A DNA stretch of 64,000 nucleotides. It comes from Bradyrhizobium sp. MOS002 (lineage in GTDB: Bacteria > Pseudomonadota > Alphaproteobacteria > Rhizobiales > Xanthobacteraceae). The notes beneath the pieces are model-generated. The model ran no database searches and was not told where the DNA came from. It saw only the letters and a program-made list of their open reading frames with translations. The position numbers and the translations under genes were made by a program. Where the stretch lies: assembly GCF_003020115.1 (NCBI RefSeq), contig NZ_PYFX01000009.1, forward strand, positions 1 through 64,000, written 5' to 3'. This document shows positions 1 through 6,286 of the stretch, one piece after another (the stretch's first letter is position 1; each line of letters begins with the position of its first letter).

Positions 1-2
1 GC

Positions 3-104
3 TTCTGCATCTCCGGCGCAGTAGCAGCCAGCGCGACTCTTAATGTCGGGAGCACGTCGTTTGCCGACACGATCCCGACCGGCTTCACGGCATGGAATGG
101 GTGA
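3..104 (+). CDS. Phage tail/virion protein, C-terminal fragment (starts before the window)
   Basis: The frame is open from the window edge and ends in TGA at 102-104. The visible 33 residues include GSTSFADTIPTGFTAWNG. An ending of the type 'P-G-F-x-A-W-N' is common at the C-terminus of SPRY or lectin-like domains in phage tail and virion-associated proteins. Only the end of the gene is present, so the function is inferred from this motif and from the phage-like gene that follows. It belongs to the element that ends at about 5468. Confidence 0.5.
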   Translation, partial: FCISGAVAASATLNVGSTSFADTIPTGFTAWNG

Positions 105-173
105 GCTGACAGCGGCACAGCAACAGCTATGCCTGTCGTCGGCTCCGTATAGCCGGCTCCAGCGCGCCCGCGT

Positions 174-212
174 GAGAAAAAGGCCCGCAAGGGCACGCTG
201 CGCGCCGTCTAA
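174..212 (+). pseudogene. Remnant of a phage protein C-terminus, copy 1
   Basis: The twelve codons 174-209 read EKKARKGTLRAV and are followed by TAA. Nearly the same peptide and stop recur at 1146-1184, and a shorter version at 1254-1286. The frame upstream of copy 1 is closed by a TAG about 25 bases earlier, so this is a tail without a body. A short TGCCG/CGGCA dyad follows the stop, as a longer hairpin does after copy 2. Confidence 0.45.
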
Positions 213-274
213 ACGAATTTTGCCGCTAGGCCGGCAGCATCTTGAGCAGAATGAATTCAAAGAGGAGAAAATGA

Positions 275-1114
275 ATGCCCGGCGGACTTCCCGGAATATC
301 GATGGACATGTGCAATGCGAACGACCAGGGCACCGTCACGGCGTCGACGCGCGGGACTGCTGTGACCGGCGGCAATGGGAGTTACGGCTCCTACGCGCAA
401 CTGGTTGCTTCTACGCCTTACGACACTTGCGCTGTGTTGGTGTCGTTGCAAAGCAATGCGGGCGTGAATACGGCGGTGCAGAACAGCGTTCGCCTGGCGA
501 TCGGTGGGTCAGGATCGGAACAGGTGCTGATCCCCGACCTGATCATACCTTCCCTGTGGGCCGCCTACGATGTTGCGAACTACTTTTTCCCCATTCAGAT
601 CAGCGCGGGGACCCGGCTGAGCGCCGCCGGATACTGTTCTGGGGCCACTGACACCGTGTATGCGAACGTGACCCTCTTCGATGGCTCCTTCACCAACGCG
701 GAGGGCTGCGCTGGCGTCGATAGCATCGGTTGGGCATCGGGCCAGGGAACGGCGGTGACTACCGGCGCGGCAAACACCAAAGGCTCGTATGCGCAGCTGA
801 CGGCATCCTCAACGAAGGATTATAAAGGCTTTGTCCTGCGAGTGGATAATCAGAACTCCACGGCGTCCTACACCGGCATCGACTCCCTTCTCTTCGACAT
901 CGCAATTGGAGGCGCGGGATCTGAGCAGGTCATTCTGCCGAATTATCCGATCGGCCGTCCTAAGCTCTCAACGAACGGGGCTGCAGCAAGCATCACCGGC
1001 AGCCCAAGTGCTCATTTCCCAATTCAGATTCCGGCCGGTACCCGCATCGCAGCCCGCGCGCAGAGTATTCTCGCCAGCCAGATCATGGGCGTCACCCTTT
1101 ACGGGGTCTACTAG
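275..1114 (+). CDS. Phage-like virion protein with two tandem repeated domains
   Basis: This 279-residue protein has no recognised catalytic motif. It consists of two related halves. Each contains a 'GSYAQL' segment (about residues 34 and 169), a 'IGGxGSEQV' segment (about residues 76 and 211) and a 'FPIQIxAGTR' segment (about residues 106 and 248), with a 'VTLF/YG' strand near the end of each. Such duplicated beta-rich domains are typical of phage tail, fibre or capsid-decoration proteins; the role here is inferred. The ATG at 275 is preceded by AGAGGAGAAA at 261-270, an excellent ribosome binding site. An overlapping ATG at 271 leads into a different frame. The gene lies between decayed phage sequence on both sides. 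No signal peptide is apparent. Confidence 0.7.
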   Translation: MPGGLPGISMDMCNANDQGTVTASTRGTAVTGGNGSYGSYAQLVASTPYDTCAVLVSLQSNAGVNTAVQNSVRLAIGGSGSEQVLIPDLIIPSLWAAYDVANYFFPIQISAGTRLSAAGYCSGATDTVYANVTLFDGSFTNAEGCAGVDSIGWASGQGTAVTTGAANTKGSYAQLTASSTKDYKGFVLRVDNQNSTASYTGIDSLLFDIAIGGAGSEQVILPNYPIGRPKLSTNGAAASITGSPSAHFPIQIPAGTRIAARAQSILASQIMGVTLYGVY

Positions 1115-1142
1115 TAGCCGATCGATTTACGAGCGCGAACGG

Positions 1143-1184
1143 ATGGAAAAGAAGGCCCGCAAAGGCACGCTGCGCGCGGTCTAA
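1143..1184 (+). pseudogene. Remnant of a phage protein C-terminus, copy 2
   Basis: Codons 1143-1181 read MEKKARKGTLRAV and end at TAA 1182-1184. This is almost identical to copy 1 at 174-212. The preceding residues are ERER, so a longer basic helix may once have led into the tag. It is followed directly by a strong hairpin. Confidence 0.45.
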
Positions 1185-1190
1185 AATGAA

Positions 1191-1222
1191 TTTGCCGCCT
1201 GCGGGGTGAAGCAGGCGGCAAA
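1191..1222 (+). terminator. Strong hairpin after phage remnant
   Basis: Twelve-base arms TTTGCCGCCTGC and GCAGGCGGCAAA pair perfectly around an 8-base loop. There is no clear T-run on the plus strand, so it may be a weak terminator or another structural element. Confidence 0.45.
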
Positions 1223-1250
1223 CTAACATCAGCTGCCTTGTCGTGAGCGG

Positions 1251-1286
1251 CTGAAGCCTAAGAAGGGGACTCTGCGGGCGTTTTAG
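1251..1286 (+). pseudogene. Remnant of a phage protein C-terminus, copy 3
   Basis: Codons 1251-1283 read LKPKKGTLRAF and stop at TAG 1284-1286. They share the KKGTLRA core with copies 1 and 2 but are more diverged. The stop overlaps the 3' end of the DUF4145 gene on the other strand. Confidence 0.35.
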
Positions 1287-2020
1287 AGGCCCGCCTTCAG
1301 CTCTTCGATCGTTTTCTTTTTCTCTTCTGCAAGTGCAGTGATCGTCGCGAGGCGATTGGTTCGGTCATGCCGCTCAACGTACCATTCTCGAAATAGCATC
1401 TCGATCAAGCCGATGAGCATTTGAGCTTCTCCGGGCTCGATGCCGACAATCAAGTCGACGTCTTTCTCCATGTGCGCGCCGATATTGCCAACCTTCCGAA
1501 CGGCATCGATCGCGTCTAAGCTTTCGTGAGTCACGCCACTTGGCGCCGTTCGATCGTCCAGCTTCTTTCGGAGTTCCTTGATTTCTTGATCTAAGGTGGC
1601 TTTCGCGATCCCACAGAAATCGCGGATCATTCCTTGAAGGCAGCGTCTCGCCAACGTCGCGCTCGCCTTCGGGCTGAGATCGCGAATTTTGCAAGCTTCC
1701 TCATAATCCTCTCGGAGCGCGGCAGGAATATAGGCTGGTTGGGCTCTGAATGAAAACGCCGGCATCAGATCAAACTTATGAATGGCCTTTGGTACGACGA
1801 ACTCGCCGCCGCTCCTCCACTCTCCCTCCCCAAAACTGACTTTGAGTGTCAGTTCTCTGCAACTTAGATTAGAGCACGCCATCGCAATAGCGGTAATGCC
1901 TGGATTGGTGTACTTGCTTTCGAGGATGATGAGCCTGTGATGCTTGACCGAAAGTTGTTGGTCGATGATCGTTTGCGGTCGATCGCAGTGAGGACACACC
2001 CAATTTCTACTCACGGCCAC
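1283..2020 (-). CDS. DUF4145 domain protein
   Basis: The product has 245 residues. The N-terminus has a zinc-ribbon-like CPHC (residues 10-13) and a second Cys pair around residues 49-54 (CSNLSC). The C-terminal two thirds match the DUF4145 pattern: 'SPKASATLARRCLQGMI' (about 116-132), a lysine-rich helix, 'AVRKVGNIGAHME' (about 173-185) and 'GEAQMLIGLIEMLF'. DUF4145 domains are found alone or fused to restriction-type and other DNA-processing proteins, and their biochemical role is unsettled. The gene runs opposite to the phage genes around it, as accessory cargo genes in prophages often do. A defence or phage-accessory role is possible but not shown. The last 30 residues are rich in Glu and Lys and may form a coiled coil. 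Confidence 0.75.
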   Translation of the reverse strand: MAVSRNWVCPHCDRPQTIIDQQLSVKHHRLIILESKYTNPGITAIAMACSNLSCRELTLKVSFGEGEWRSGGEFVVPKAIHKFDLMPAFSFRAQPAYIPAALREDYEEACKIRDLSPKASATLARRCLQGMIRDFCGIAKATLDQEIKELRKKLDDRTAPSGVTHESLDAIDAVRKVGNIGAHMEKDVDLIVGIEPGEAQMLIGLIEMLFREWYVERHDRTNRLATITALAEEKKKTIEELKAGL

Positions 2021-2083
2021 TATGGCATTCCTTCAGACGTTGCTGATGATCTTTGAAGCTGAGGCCTAGTTAGGCCGACGAAT

Positions 2084-2341
2084 TCAGCGTGTTGCTGGCT
2101 TGAGCGTAATCCACTCGCCATCCTTGAAGTCGAGGGTATCTCCGATTCCCAATATCTGCTCGCGTGTCATTTGCTGACCCGGGCAGTGGGTAGCCAGCGA
2201 TTTTTCCATCCTCATATCATTGCCCATGTTTTTCTCCGGCACACCGCCGCAAATCTTGCACCGGGAATATCGGATCGGATGAGCTGTGTGCTCGCCCAGG
2301 ATCTCGATCACAAAGACATGGTCGTAGACCAATTTTGCCAT
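2084..2341 (-). CDS. Small hypothetical protein with two cysteine pairs
   Basis: From the ATG at 2341 the product is 85 residues and begins MAKLVYDHVFVIEILG. An upstream in-frame start at 2425 would add a low-complexity N-terminus and is less likely. The central 'RYSRCKICGG' has a CxxC that could bind a metal. A third Cys lies in 'ATHCPGQQMT', followed by a helix and a short beta-rich end. I do not recognise the family. It is co-oriented with the DUF4145 gene, 63 bp upstream of it, so the two may be transcribed together. Confidence 0.55.
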   Translation of the reverse strand: MAKLVYDHVFVIEILGEHTAHPIRYSRCKICGGVPEKNMGNDMRMEKSLATHCPGQQMTREQILGIGDTLDFKDGEWITLKPATR

Positions 2342-2728
2342 TGGCGCAGGCTGCTCCGGCTGATTCGCGCCAGTATACCCCGGGCGCGCCGAGGCGCCCC
2401 AAGAGGGGGTGTTTTTTAACCGCAAATCAGATAGGGTGTCCGTGGCCTTGAACAGCCGGACCAGAGCTATAGCCGCGATCCTTGGTCAGGATGCTCCCGA
2501 TTGGCGTCGGGGGTGACGGCTGAATGTCACTGTTCTTACAGTGATGACGGACGCAGTTGGCGCTGCGGGTCCGAACGGCCTCTTTGTAGGCCAGGATCGG
2601 GCGCCATGTCCAGCCGGGAAACCGGTAAAATCGTCCGGCGAGTCGCTCTGGCTCGTGTTCAAGTCCTGGCTGCAGCGGGCCATCCCCCGCTGTGCGGACC
2701 TTGAACAGTCCAAACCCAGAGCATCACC
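2342..2728. other. Intergenic stretch with a short perfect dyad
   Basis: I see no convincing gene here. A perfect inverted repeat lies at 2527-2544 (TCACTGT, loop TCTT, ACAGTGA) and could be an operator for the genes starting at 2729. The string CTTGAACAG occurs twice, near 2447 and 2700, each followed by a CCAGAGC-like sequence, giving a diverged direct repeat about 255 bp apart. Confidence 0.4.
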
Positions 2729-3139
2729 ATGAACATCACCACCCTAGAACGGCCAGCGCGCCCCGCTGGCGCGCCAAATCAATGTGGGCTCGCCCTGCAA
2801 ACCCAGGAGCGGCAAACGGCGCTCCTGACCGTCGCCAGACTCCGCCGCGAGGCATCTGCGGAAATCGAGCGGCTGATCTACTTCCTGGATCAAACCGACA
2901 CCTACGTCAGCACCGAGTTGGAGGAGGACGGGGACGAGCGCGATGCGGCTTGGCGGGAGGGCCTTATCCGGACGGCACCCAATCCCAACGAGGACGACGA
3001 GGACGGCGCCGATGAGGAGCCTAGCTTGGGCTCCCATGAGATCCGGGAGGCCGGCGCGGTTAGCTACTTGCCCAGCTGGAGCCGCGTTGCCGGTCTCGAC
3101 GTCGAAGAGGAATGCAACGATGAGGGGGTGATGGCATGA
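2729..3139 (+). CDS. Hypothetical acidic protein of the integrated element
   Basis: The product has 136 residues. The N-terminal 30 residues are Pro/Ala-rich, then a helical segment 'LLTVARLRREASAEIERLIYFLDQTD' (about residues 33-58) is followed by a strongly acidic stretch (NPNEDDEDGADEEP, about 86-99). No known domain is recognised. The helix followed by an acidic region resembles small regulators or DNA-mimic-like proteins of mobile elements, but that is only a resemblance. The stop codon overlaps the ATG of the next gene by 4 bases, so the two are probably translationally coupled. Confidence 0.6.
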   Translation: MNITTLERPARPAGAPNQCGLALQTQERQTALLTVARLRREASAEIERLIYFLDQTDTYVSTELEEDGDERDAAWREGLIRTAPNPNEDDEDGADEEPSLGSHEIREAGAVSYLPSWSRVAGLDVEEECNDEGVMA

Positions 3140-3420
3140 CCGCGGCAGAGCGAGAATTGGAAGATCACATCCTGCGATGCATCAACGCAGTCCGCGTCGC
3201 CTCCGTGGTGATCGATAGCCTTCTGCGAGAGCAGCAGTGCTTGCTGAGACGGGAGCAAGGGCGGATGAGCATGGGGATTTTGCCAGAGCTCATCGAGACC
3301 GCGGACTTCGCGTTCTTCGAAATGAAGGGCGATGTGCTGAAGCTGCGCGAGCTTTGGGAAGCGGCAGAAGCGCCAGAGTCGGGTCTCTCTAACGATCGCG
3401 GCCAAGTAGAACCGGCTTGA
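3136..3420 (+). CDS. Hypothetical helical protein, coupled to the previous gene
   Basis: The product has 94 residues and starts inside the stop of the previous gene (ATGA overlap at 3136-3139). It is almost entirely helical by eye: 'TAAERELEDHILRCINAVRVASVVIDSLLREQQ' and 'LPELIETADFAFFEMKGDVLKLRELWEAAE'. No domain is recognised. A perfect hairpin (3431-3461) lies 10 bases after the stop. Confidence 0.6.
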   Translation: MTAAERELEDHILRCINAVRVASVVIDSLLREQQCLLRREQGRMSMGILPELIETADFAFFEMKGDVLKLRELWEAAEAPESGLSNDRGQVEPA

Positions 3421-3430
3421 GGCAGACGAT

Positions 3431-3461
3431 CTGGCGACGGTCTAAGTCAAACCGTCGCCAG
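3431..3461 (+). repeat. Hairpin repeat, copy 1
   Basis: Eleven-base arms CTGGCGACGGT and ACCGTCGCCAG pair perfectly around a 9-base loop. The sequence ATTCGC follows directly. A second copy with compensating differences is at 3593-3622. Confidence 0.65.
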
Positions 3462-3592
3462 ATTCGCGACGCGCTCGCCTGAAGACTCTAATGTCAACGC
3501 GGGCGTTTCGATCGACCGCATAGTGGGGATAATCCAAGTTTTAATGGCGAACGACACGCAACTCAGTCAGTTGTCGCCGAGCCGAGCCTCGT

Positions 3593-3622
3593 CTGGCGGC
3601 GGTGATACTGAACCGCCGCCGG
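3593..3622 (+). repeat. Hairpin repeat, copy 2
   Basis: Arms CTGGCGGCGGT and ACCGCCGCCGG pair around an 8-base loop, with one T-G wobble. ATTCGC follows, as after copy 1. Relative to copy 1 the stem base pair A-T has become G-C, a paired change that keeps the stem. Confidence 0.65.
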
Positions 3623-3897
3623 ATTCGCTCTCCAATCATGGACGCGCGCCGATGGTCAACTCCAGATCGCGCCTATCAACAGGCTTTCACCCTGAAAACG
3701 CGGCGTTTTGTCAATCTCCGGTTTTCCGAATACAAAACCATAAGCATCTGAAAACAATTGATTTTATAGACGCTCCTGAGAAATTCTGTTCATAACATTT
3801 GCCGAGACGGCTGCTTTCAGTTGCTTGAGTCTCCCTCCGGGAGCATAGGCTAAATCGTTGTTTTTAAATCGGGTGCCGCAACCAGACTTGAGGTCAA

Positions 3898-4065
3898 ATG
3901 TCCCGTGGTGCGCATGCGTTCAAAGAGACGGACTTGGCACGAGCGATCCGCGCGGCGGTGAAGGGCGGCTTGGTGATCGATCGCGTAGAGATCGAGAAGT
4001 CAGGGAAAATTGTTGTCGTGCCGAAGTCAGTCGCCGCACCGGTGATGACCAGGGCCGAGGCGTAG
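3898..4065 (+). CDS. Small conserved-type protein upstream of excisionase and integrase
   Basis: The product is 55 residues: it starts MSRGAHAFKETDLARAIRAA, continues with 'VIDRVEIEKSGKIVVVPK' and ends TRAEA. The helix followed by a beta-hairpin resembles small proteins often found just before phage integrases in rhizobial elements. Its function is unknown and may be regulatory. The ATG follows GAGGTCAA, a plausible ribosome binding site. The stop TAG is immediately followed by the ATG of the next gene, which indicates one transcript. Confidence 0.65.
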   Translation: MSRGAHAFKETDLARAIRAAVKGGLVIDRVEIEKSGKIVVVPKSVAAPVMTRAEA

Positions 4066-4410
4066 ATGACCGATCCGCTTCTCACGCCAAGGCAAGCCGC
4101 TGCGCTCCTAGGAGTCTCGACGAAGACGCTTCTCGAATATGTGAAGACCGGGGAACTGCATTACATCAACATGGGCCGCGGCACGAAAAAGCGCAGGCGC
4201 ATGTTCACTGATCTTGACCTCGACGGCCTAGTCGAGCGTCGCCGCCAGCGAGACGGACAATGTCAGTCTACAAGCACAAAGACAGCCCGTTCTACCACTA
4301 CGACTTCCAACTCAAGGGTGATCGGTTTCACGGCTCTACGGGAGCAAAGAATGAGCGTGAAGCCAAAGCATTTGAACGCGCCCGGCGGGACGAAGCAAAG
4401 CGGCAAGTAA
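4066..4410 (+). CDS. Excisionase-like helix-turn-helix protein
   Basis: The product has up to 114 residues. Residues 5-50 fit the MerR/excisionase-type DNA-binding fold: 'LLTPRQAAALLGVSTKTLLEYVKTGELHYINMGRGTKKRRRMF' gives a helix-turn-helix and a basic wing. The residues after about 65 (SerThr-rich) are read from the same DNA as the integrase start, which lies in another frame at 4260. In the family such proteins bend DNA and direct integrase towards excision. Its position between a small upstream gene and the integrase supports that role. The 151-bp overlap with the integrase is unusually long. The C-terminal part may have little functional constraint, or the integrase start may lie further downstream. 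Confidence 0.7.
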   Translation: MTDPLLTPRQAAALLGVSTKTLLEYVKTGELHYINMGRGTKKRRRMFTDLDLDGLVERRRQRDGQCQSTSTKTARSTTTTSNSRVIGFTALREQRMSVKPKHLNAPGGTKQSGK

Positions 4411-5381
4411 GGCCGGCGCAGCGGCTTTCATGTGATCTGGAATATGTCGGCGGTAGGTACTGGACGGAGATCGGTCAGCACCACGCTGGCGCAGACACCA
4501 CGTTCCGGGACATTGACCGCCTCGTGCAGTACTTCGGACCTTCGAAGTTGTTGACCGAGATCACCGACAACGAGGTAGCCGAGCTTGTTGCATGGCGCCG
4601 CGGACATCGCGTTACCCGGCATGGCAAGGGTAAAAAGCGCCAAGAACTCGCTCCGCTGATCGCGCCTGCGACCGTCAATCGCAGCGCCACGGAGATGCTG
4701 AAGAAGCTATTCACCCGCGCTAAAGCATGGAAATTCAAGTTCGATGACGAGCCGGAGTGGAAGAGGCATTTTTTGCCTGAGCCGGAAGAAATTCCAAGGG
4801 AGCTTCATAGCACTGAGGCAAGCCAGATCGAGGACGCGACGCGCGACGATTATCGTCCCATCTTCGAGTTCACATCTGCATCTGGAATGCGCATGAACGA
4901 GTGCTTGTTGCGCTGGTCGGAGGTGAACTGGGACGCTCGGAAGATCGAAAAGAAAGGTAAAGGGGGACGGCGCGTCACCTTCCCGATCACGGCGGCAATC
5001 CGCGAAATCTTGTGGCCGCTGCGGGGACATCACGACACGATGGTGTTCACCTACATCGCCAAGCGCACCCGCAAGGGCCAGAACCTGGTCAAGGGCGAAC
5101 GCTACCCGGTCACCTATTCCGGTCTCAAGTCTGCATGGAAGCGCATCAGGATGGCGTCCGGCGTGACCAGCTTCCGGTTCCACGACTTCCGGCACGACTT
5201 CGCAACCAAGCTTCTCCGCGAGACCAAGAACCTGAAGCTGGTTCAGCGAGCCCTCAACCACGCCAACATCAAGACCACGACCAAGTACGCCCACGTTGTC
5301 GACGACGATCTCGTGGCCGGCATCGACCAGTTCCAGAAGTCCCGAAGTAAATCCCGAAAACAGACCCGCAAGGCCAGCTAA
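4260..5381 (+). CDS. Tyrosine recombinase / phage integrase
   Basis: The product has 373 residues, a usual length for tRNA-targeting integrases. An N-terminal arm-binding-like segment (residues 1-45) and a core-binding helical domain (about 60-160) precede the catalytic domain. Catalytic residues can be placed at Arg211 (SGMRMNE), a Lys around 235 (KGKGGRR), His308 and Arg311 (FHDFRH), His334 (ALNHAN) and the nucleophile Tyr343 (TTKYAH), so the enzyme looks intact. It is read towards a 3' fragment of a tRNA-Pro gene that begins 43 bp after the stop, the normal arrangement for an integrase next to its attachment site. It is probably transcribed with the two genes upstream. Confidence 0.93.
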   Translation: MSVYKHKDSPFYHYDFQLKGDRFHGSTGAKNEREAKAFERARRDEAKRQVRPAQRLSCDLEYVGGRYWTEIGQHHAGADTTFRDIDRLVQYFGPSKLLTEITDNEVAELVAWRRGHRVTRHGKGKKRQELAPLIAPATVNRSATEMLKKLFTRAKAWKFKFDDEPEWKRHFLPEPEEIPRELHSTEASQIEDATRDDYRPIFEFTSASGMRMNECLLRWSEVNWDARKIEKKGKGGRRVTFPITAAIREILWPLRGHHDTMVFTYIAKRTRKGQNLVKGERYPVTYSGLKSAWKRIRMASGVTSFRFHDFRHDFATKLLRETKNLKLVQRALNHANIKTTTKYAHVVDDDLVAGIDQFQKSRSKSRKQTRKAS

Positions 5382-5423
5382 CCCTCTGAAGGTACGAAAG
5401 AATGATCCGCCAAGCCTACAATG

Positions 5424-5468
5424 CTGGGAGACTAGGGGTCGGAGGTTCAAATCCTCTCGCTCCGACCA
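5424..5468 (+). other. Attachment site: 3' part of a tRNA-Pro gene
   Basis: The segment runs from an anticodon-loop-like CTGGGAG (anticodon GGG) through GGTCGGAGG, the T-loop TTCAAAT, CCTCT and the acceptor strand CGCTCCG, then A and CCA. The GGTCGGAGGTTC signature and CCA end are those of bacterial tRNA-Pro. No matching 5' acceptor strand (CGGAGCG) or D-arm is present upstream, where the integrase ends at 5381. It is therefore a partial tRNA copy, as left at one end of an island integrated into a tRNA gene. The intact gene should be at the other end, outside this window. Confidence 0.8.
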
Positions 5469-5587
5469 TTTGTTCGTAGACTTGGCTGAGCACGCGCGCG
5501 AAAAGCAGTGGCGCTTTGTATGTCCGCGACAAGGCTCCCGCCGCGCGCCCGGCGACAATGAGAGCATCAGAAGTGCCCGACGAGCCG

Positions 5588-6280
5588 ATGACCCTCAAGT
5601 TCCGCTGTCCGCCGGGCCTTGAAGACAAATTGCCGCCTCCGGTCCCTGCCAGTTTGGGCTTGCCTGCCTGGTTGAAGGCGATGCCGACGCAGGCCTTCAA
5701 CGCGATCAATCAGCGCGACGAGGATACGGTCAAGCGGTGTCCTCCGGTCGTCGATGCCATGACGAGCGGCTTCCTGATCCCATTGATGTGCGATGTCAGG
5801 TTCGAGAACGGGGAAATTTCCTGGGACAATGACCTGCCAGTCGGTGGTGAACTCGATTTCCCACGCTCGCCCGTTGGATTTCACGACTCGAGTCAGGTCA
5901 CGGGCTCGCCGTTGTTCGAGCCGGACCGGCTTCTCATCAAGTTTCGTAATCCATGGCTGATCGAAGCGCCGGAAGGCTATTCGGTTCTGTTCATGCATCC
6001 GATCAATCGGTTCGATCTGCCCTTCACTACGCTGACGGGCCTCGTCGATTGCGATCGATATCGTGACAGTTGGATCCATTTCCCGGTGCATTGGCACGAC
6101 GTGAATTTCAACGGCGTGCTCCCGAAGGGGACGCCGATTGCGCAATGTGTGGCGGTGAAGCGGGAAACCTGGGTCGCTCAGACCGCGCCACTGACTGCAG
6201 AGGAGATGCGGCGGGTGTTCGAGGTGACGAAGTCGGTCGCGCAAGAGCCTGGCGCCTATCGACGGCAGTTCCGTGCGTGA
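5588..6280 (+). CDS. Hypothetical protein with an HPxNRxDLPF motif
   Basis: From ATG 5588 the product is 230 residues (MTLKFRCPPGLEDK...). An upstream in-frame ATG at 5558 is possible. Recognisable segments are 'KRCPPVVDAMTSGFLIPLMCDV' (about residues 48-69), 'FRNPWLIEAPEGYSVLFMHPINRFDLPFTTLTGLVD' (about 117-152) and 'PKGTPIAQCVAVKRETW'. The layout recalls DUF6065-like proteins and similar phage-associated hypotheticals. I am not sure of the family and assign no function. It is the first gene outside the integrated element and may belong to the host chromosome or to an older insertion. Confidence 0.65.
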   Translation: MTLKFRCPPGLEDKLPPPVPASLGLPAWLKAMPTQAFNAINQRDEDTVKRCPPVVDAMTSGFLIPLMCDVRFENGEISWDNDLPVGGELDFPRSPVGFHDSSQVTGSPLFEPDRLLIKFRNPWLIEAPEGYSVLFMHPINRFDLPFTTLTGLVDCDRYRDSWIHFPVHWHDVNFNGVLPKGTPIAQCVAVKRETWVAQTAPLTAEEMRRVFEVTKSVAQEPGAYRRQFRA

Positions 6281-6286
6281 GCCGTA

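Larger units (their letters stand above)
3421..3897. other. Non-coding stretch with repeated hairpins and an AT-rich end
   Basis: Two related hairpins lie at 3431-3461 and 3593-3622. A smaller dyad (CAACT/AGTTG) lies at 3559-3573. The last 180 bases (about 3715-3870) are markedly AT-rich for this genome and could carry the promoter for the 3898-5381 gene set. An open frame from GTG 3523 to 3795 would encode 90 residues but has no recognisable motif and crosses the second hairpin, so I do not call it. Confidence 0.45.

Noticed and set aside
2486..2713. Small frames on both strands at 2486-2732
   Set aside because: Mutually overlapping frames with no ribosome binding site or conserved-looking residues.
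3523..3795. Possible 90-codon gene from GTG 3523
   Set aside because: No motif, no good ribosome binding site, and it crosses the second hairpin repeat.
5390..5468. Complete tRNA gene at the integrase end
   Set aside because: No 5' acceptor strand or D-arm is present; only the part from the anticodon loop to CCA can be aligned.
5416..5709. Minus-strand open frame ending in a GARGFEPPTPSLPAL-type peptide
   Set aside because: It is antisense to the tRNA-Pro fragment. Such peptides are a familiar artefact of reading tRNA genes backwards.
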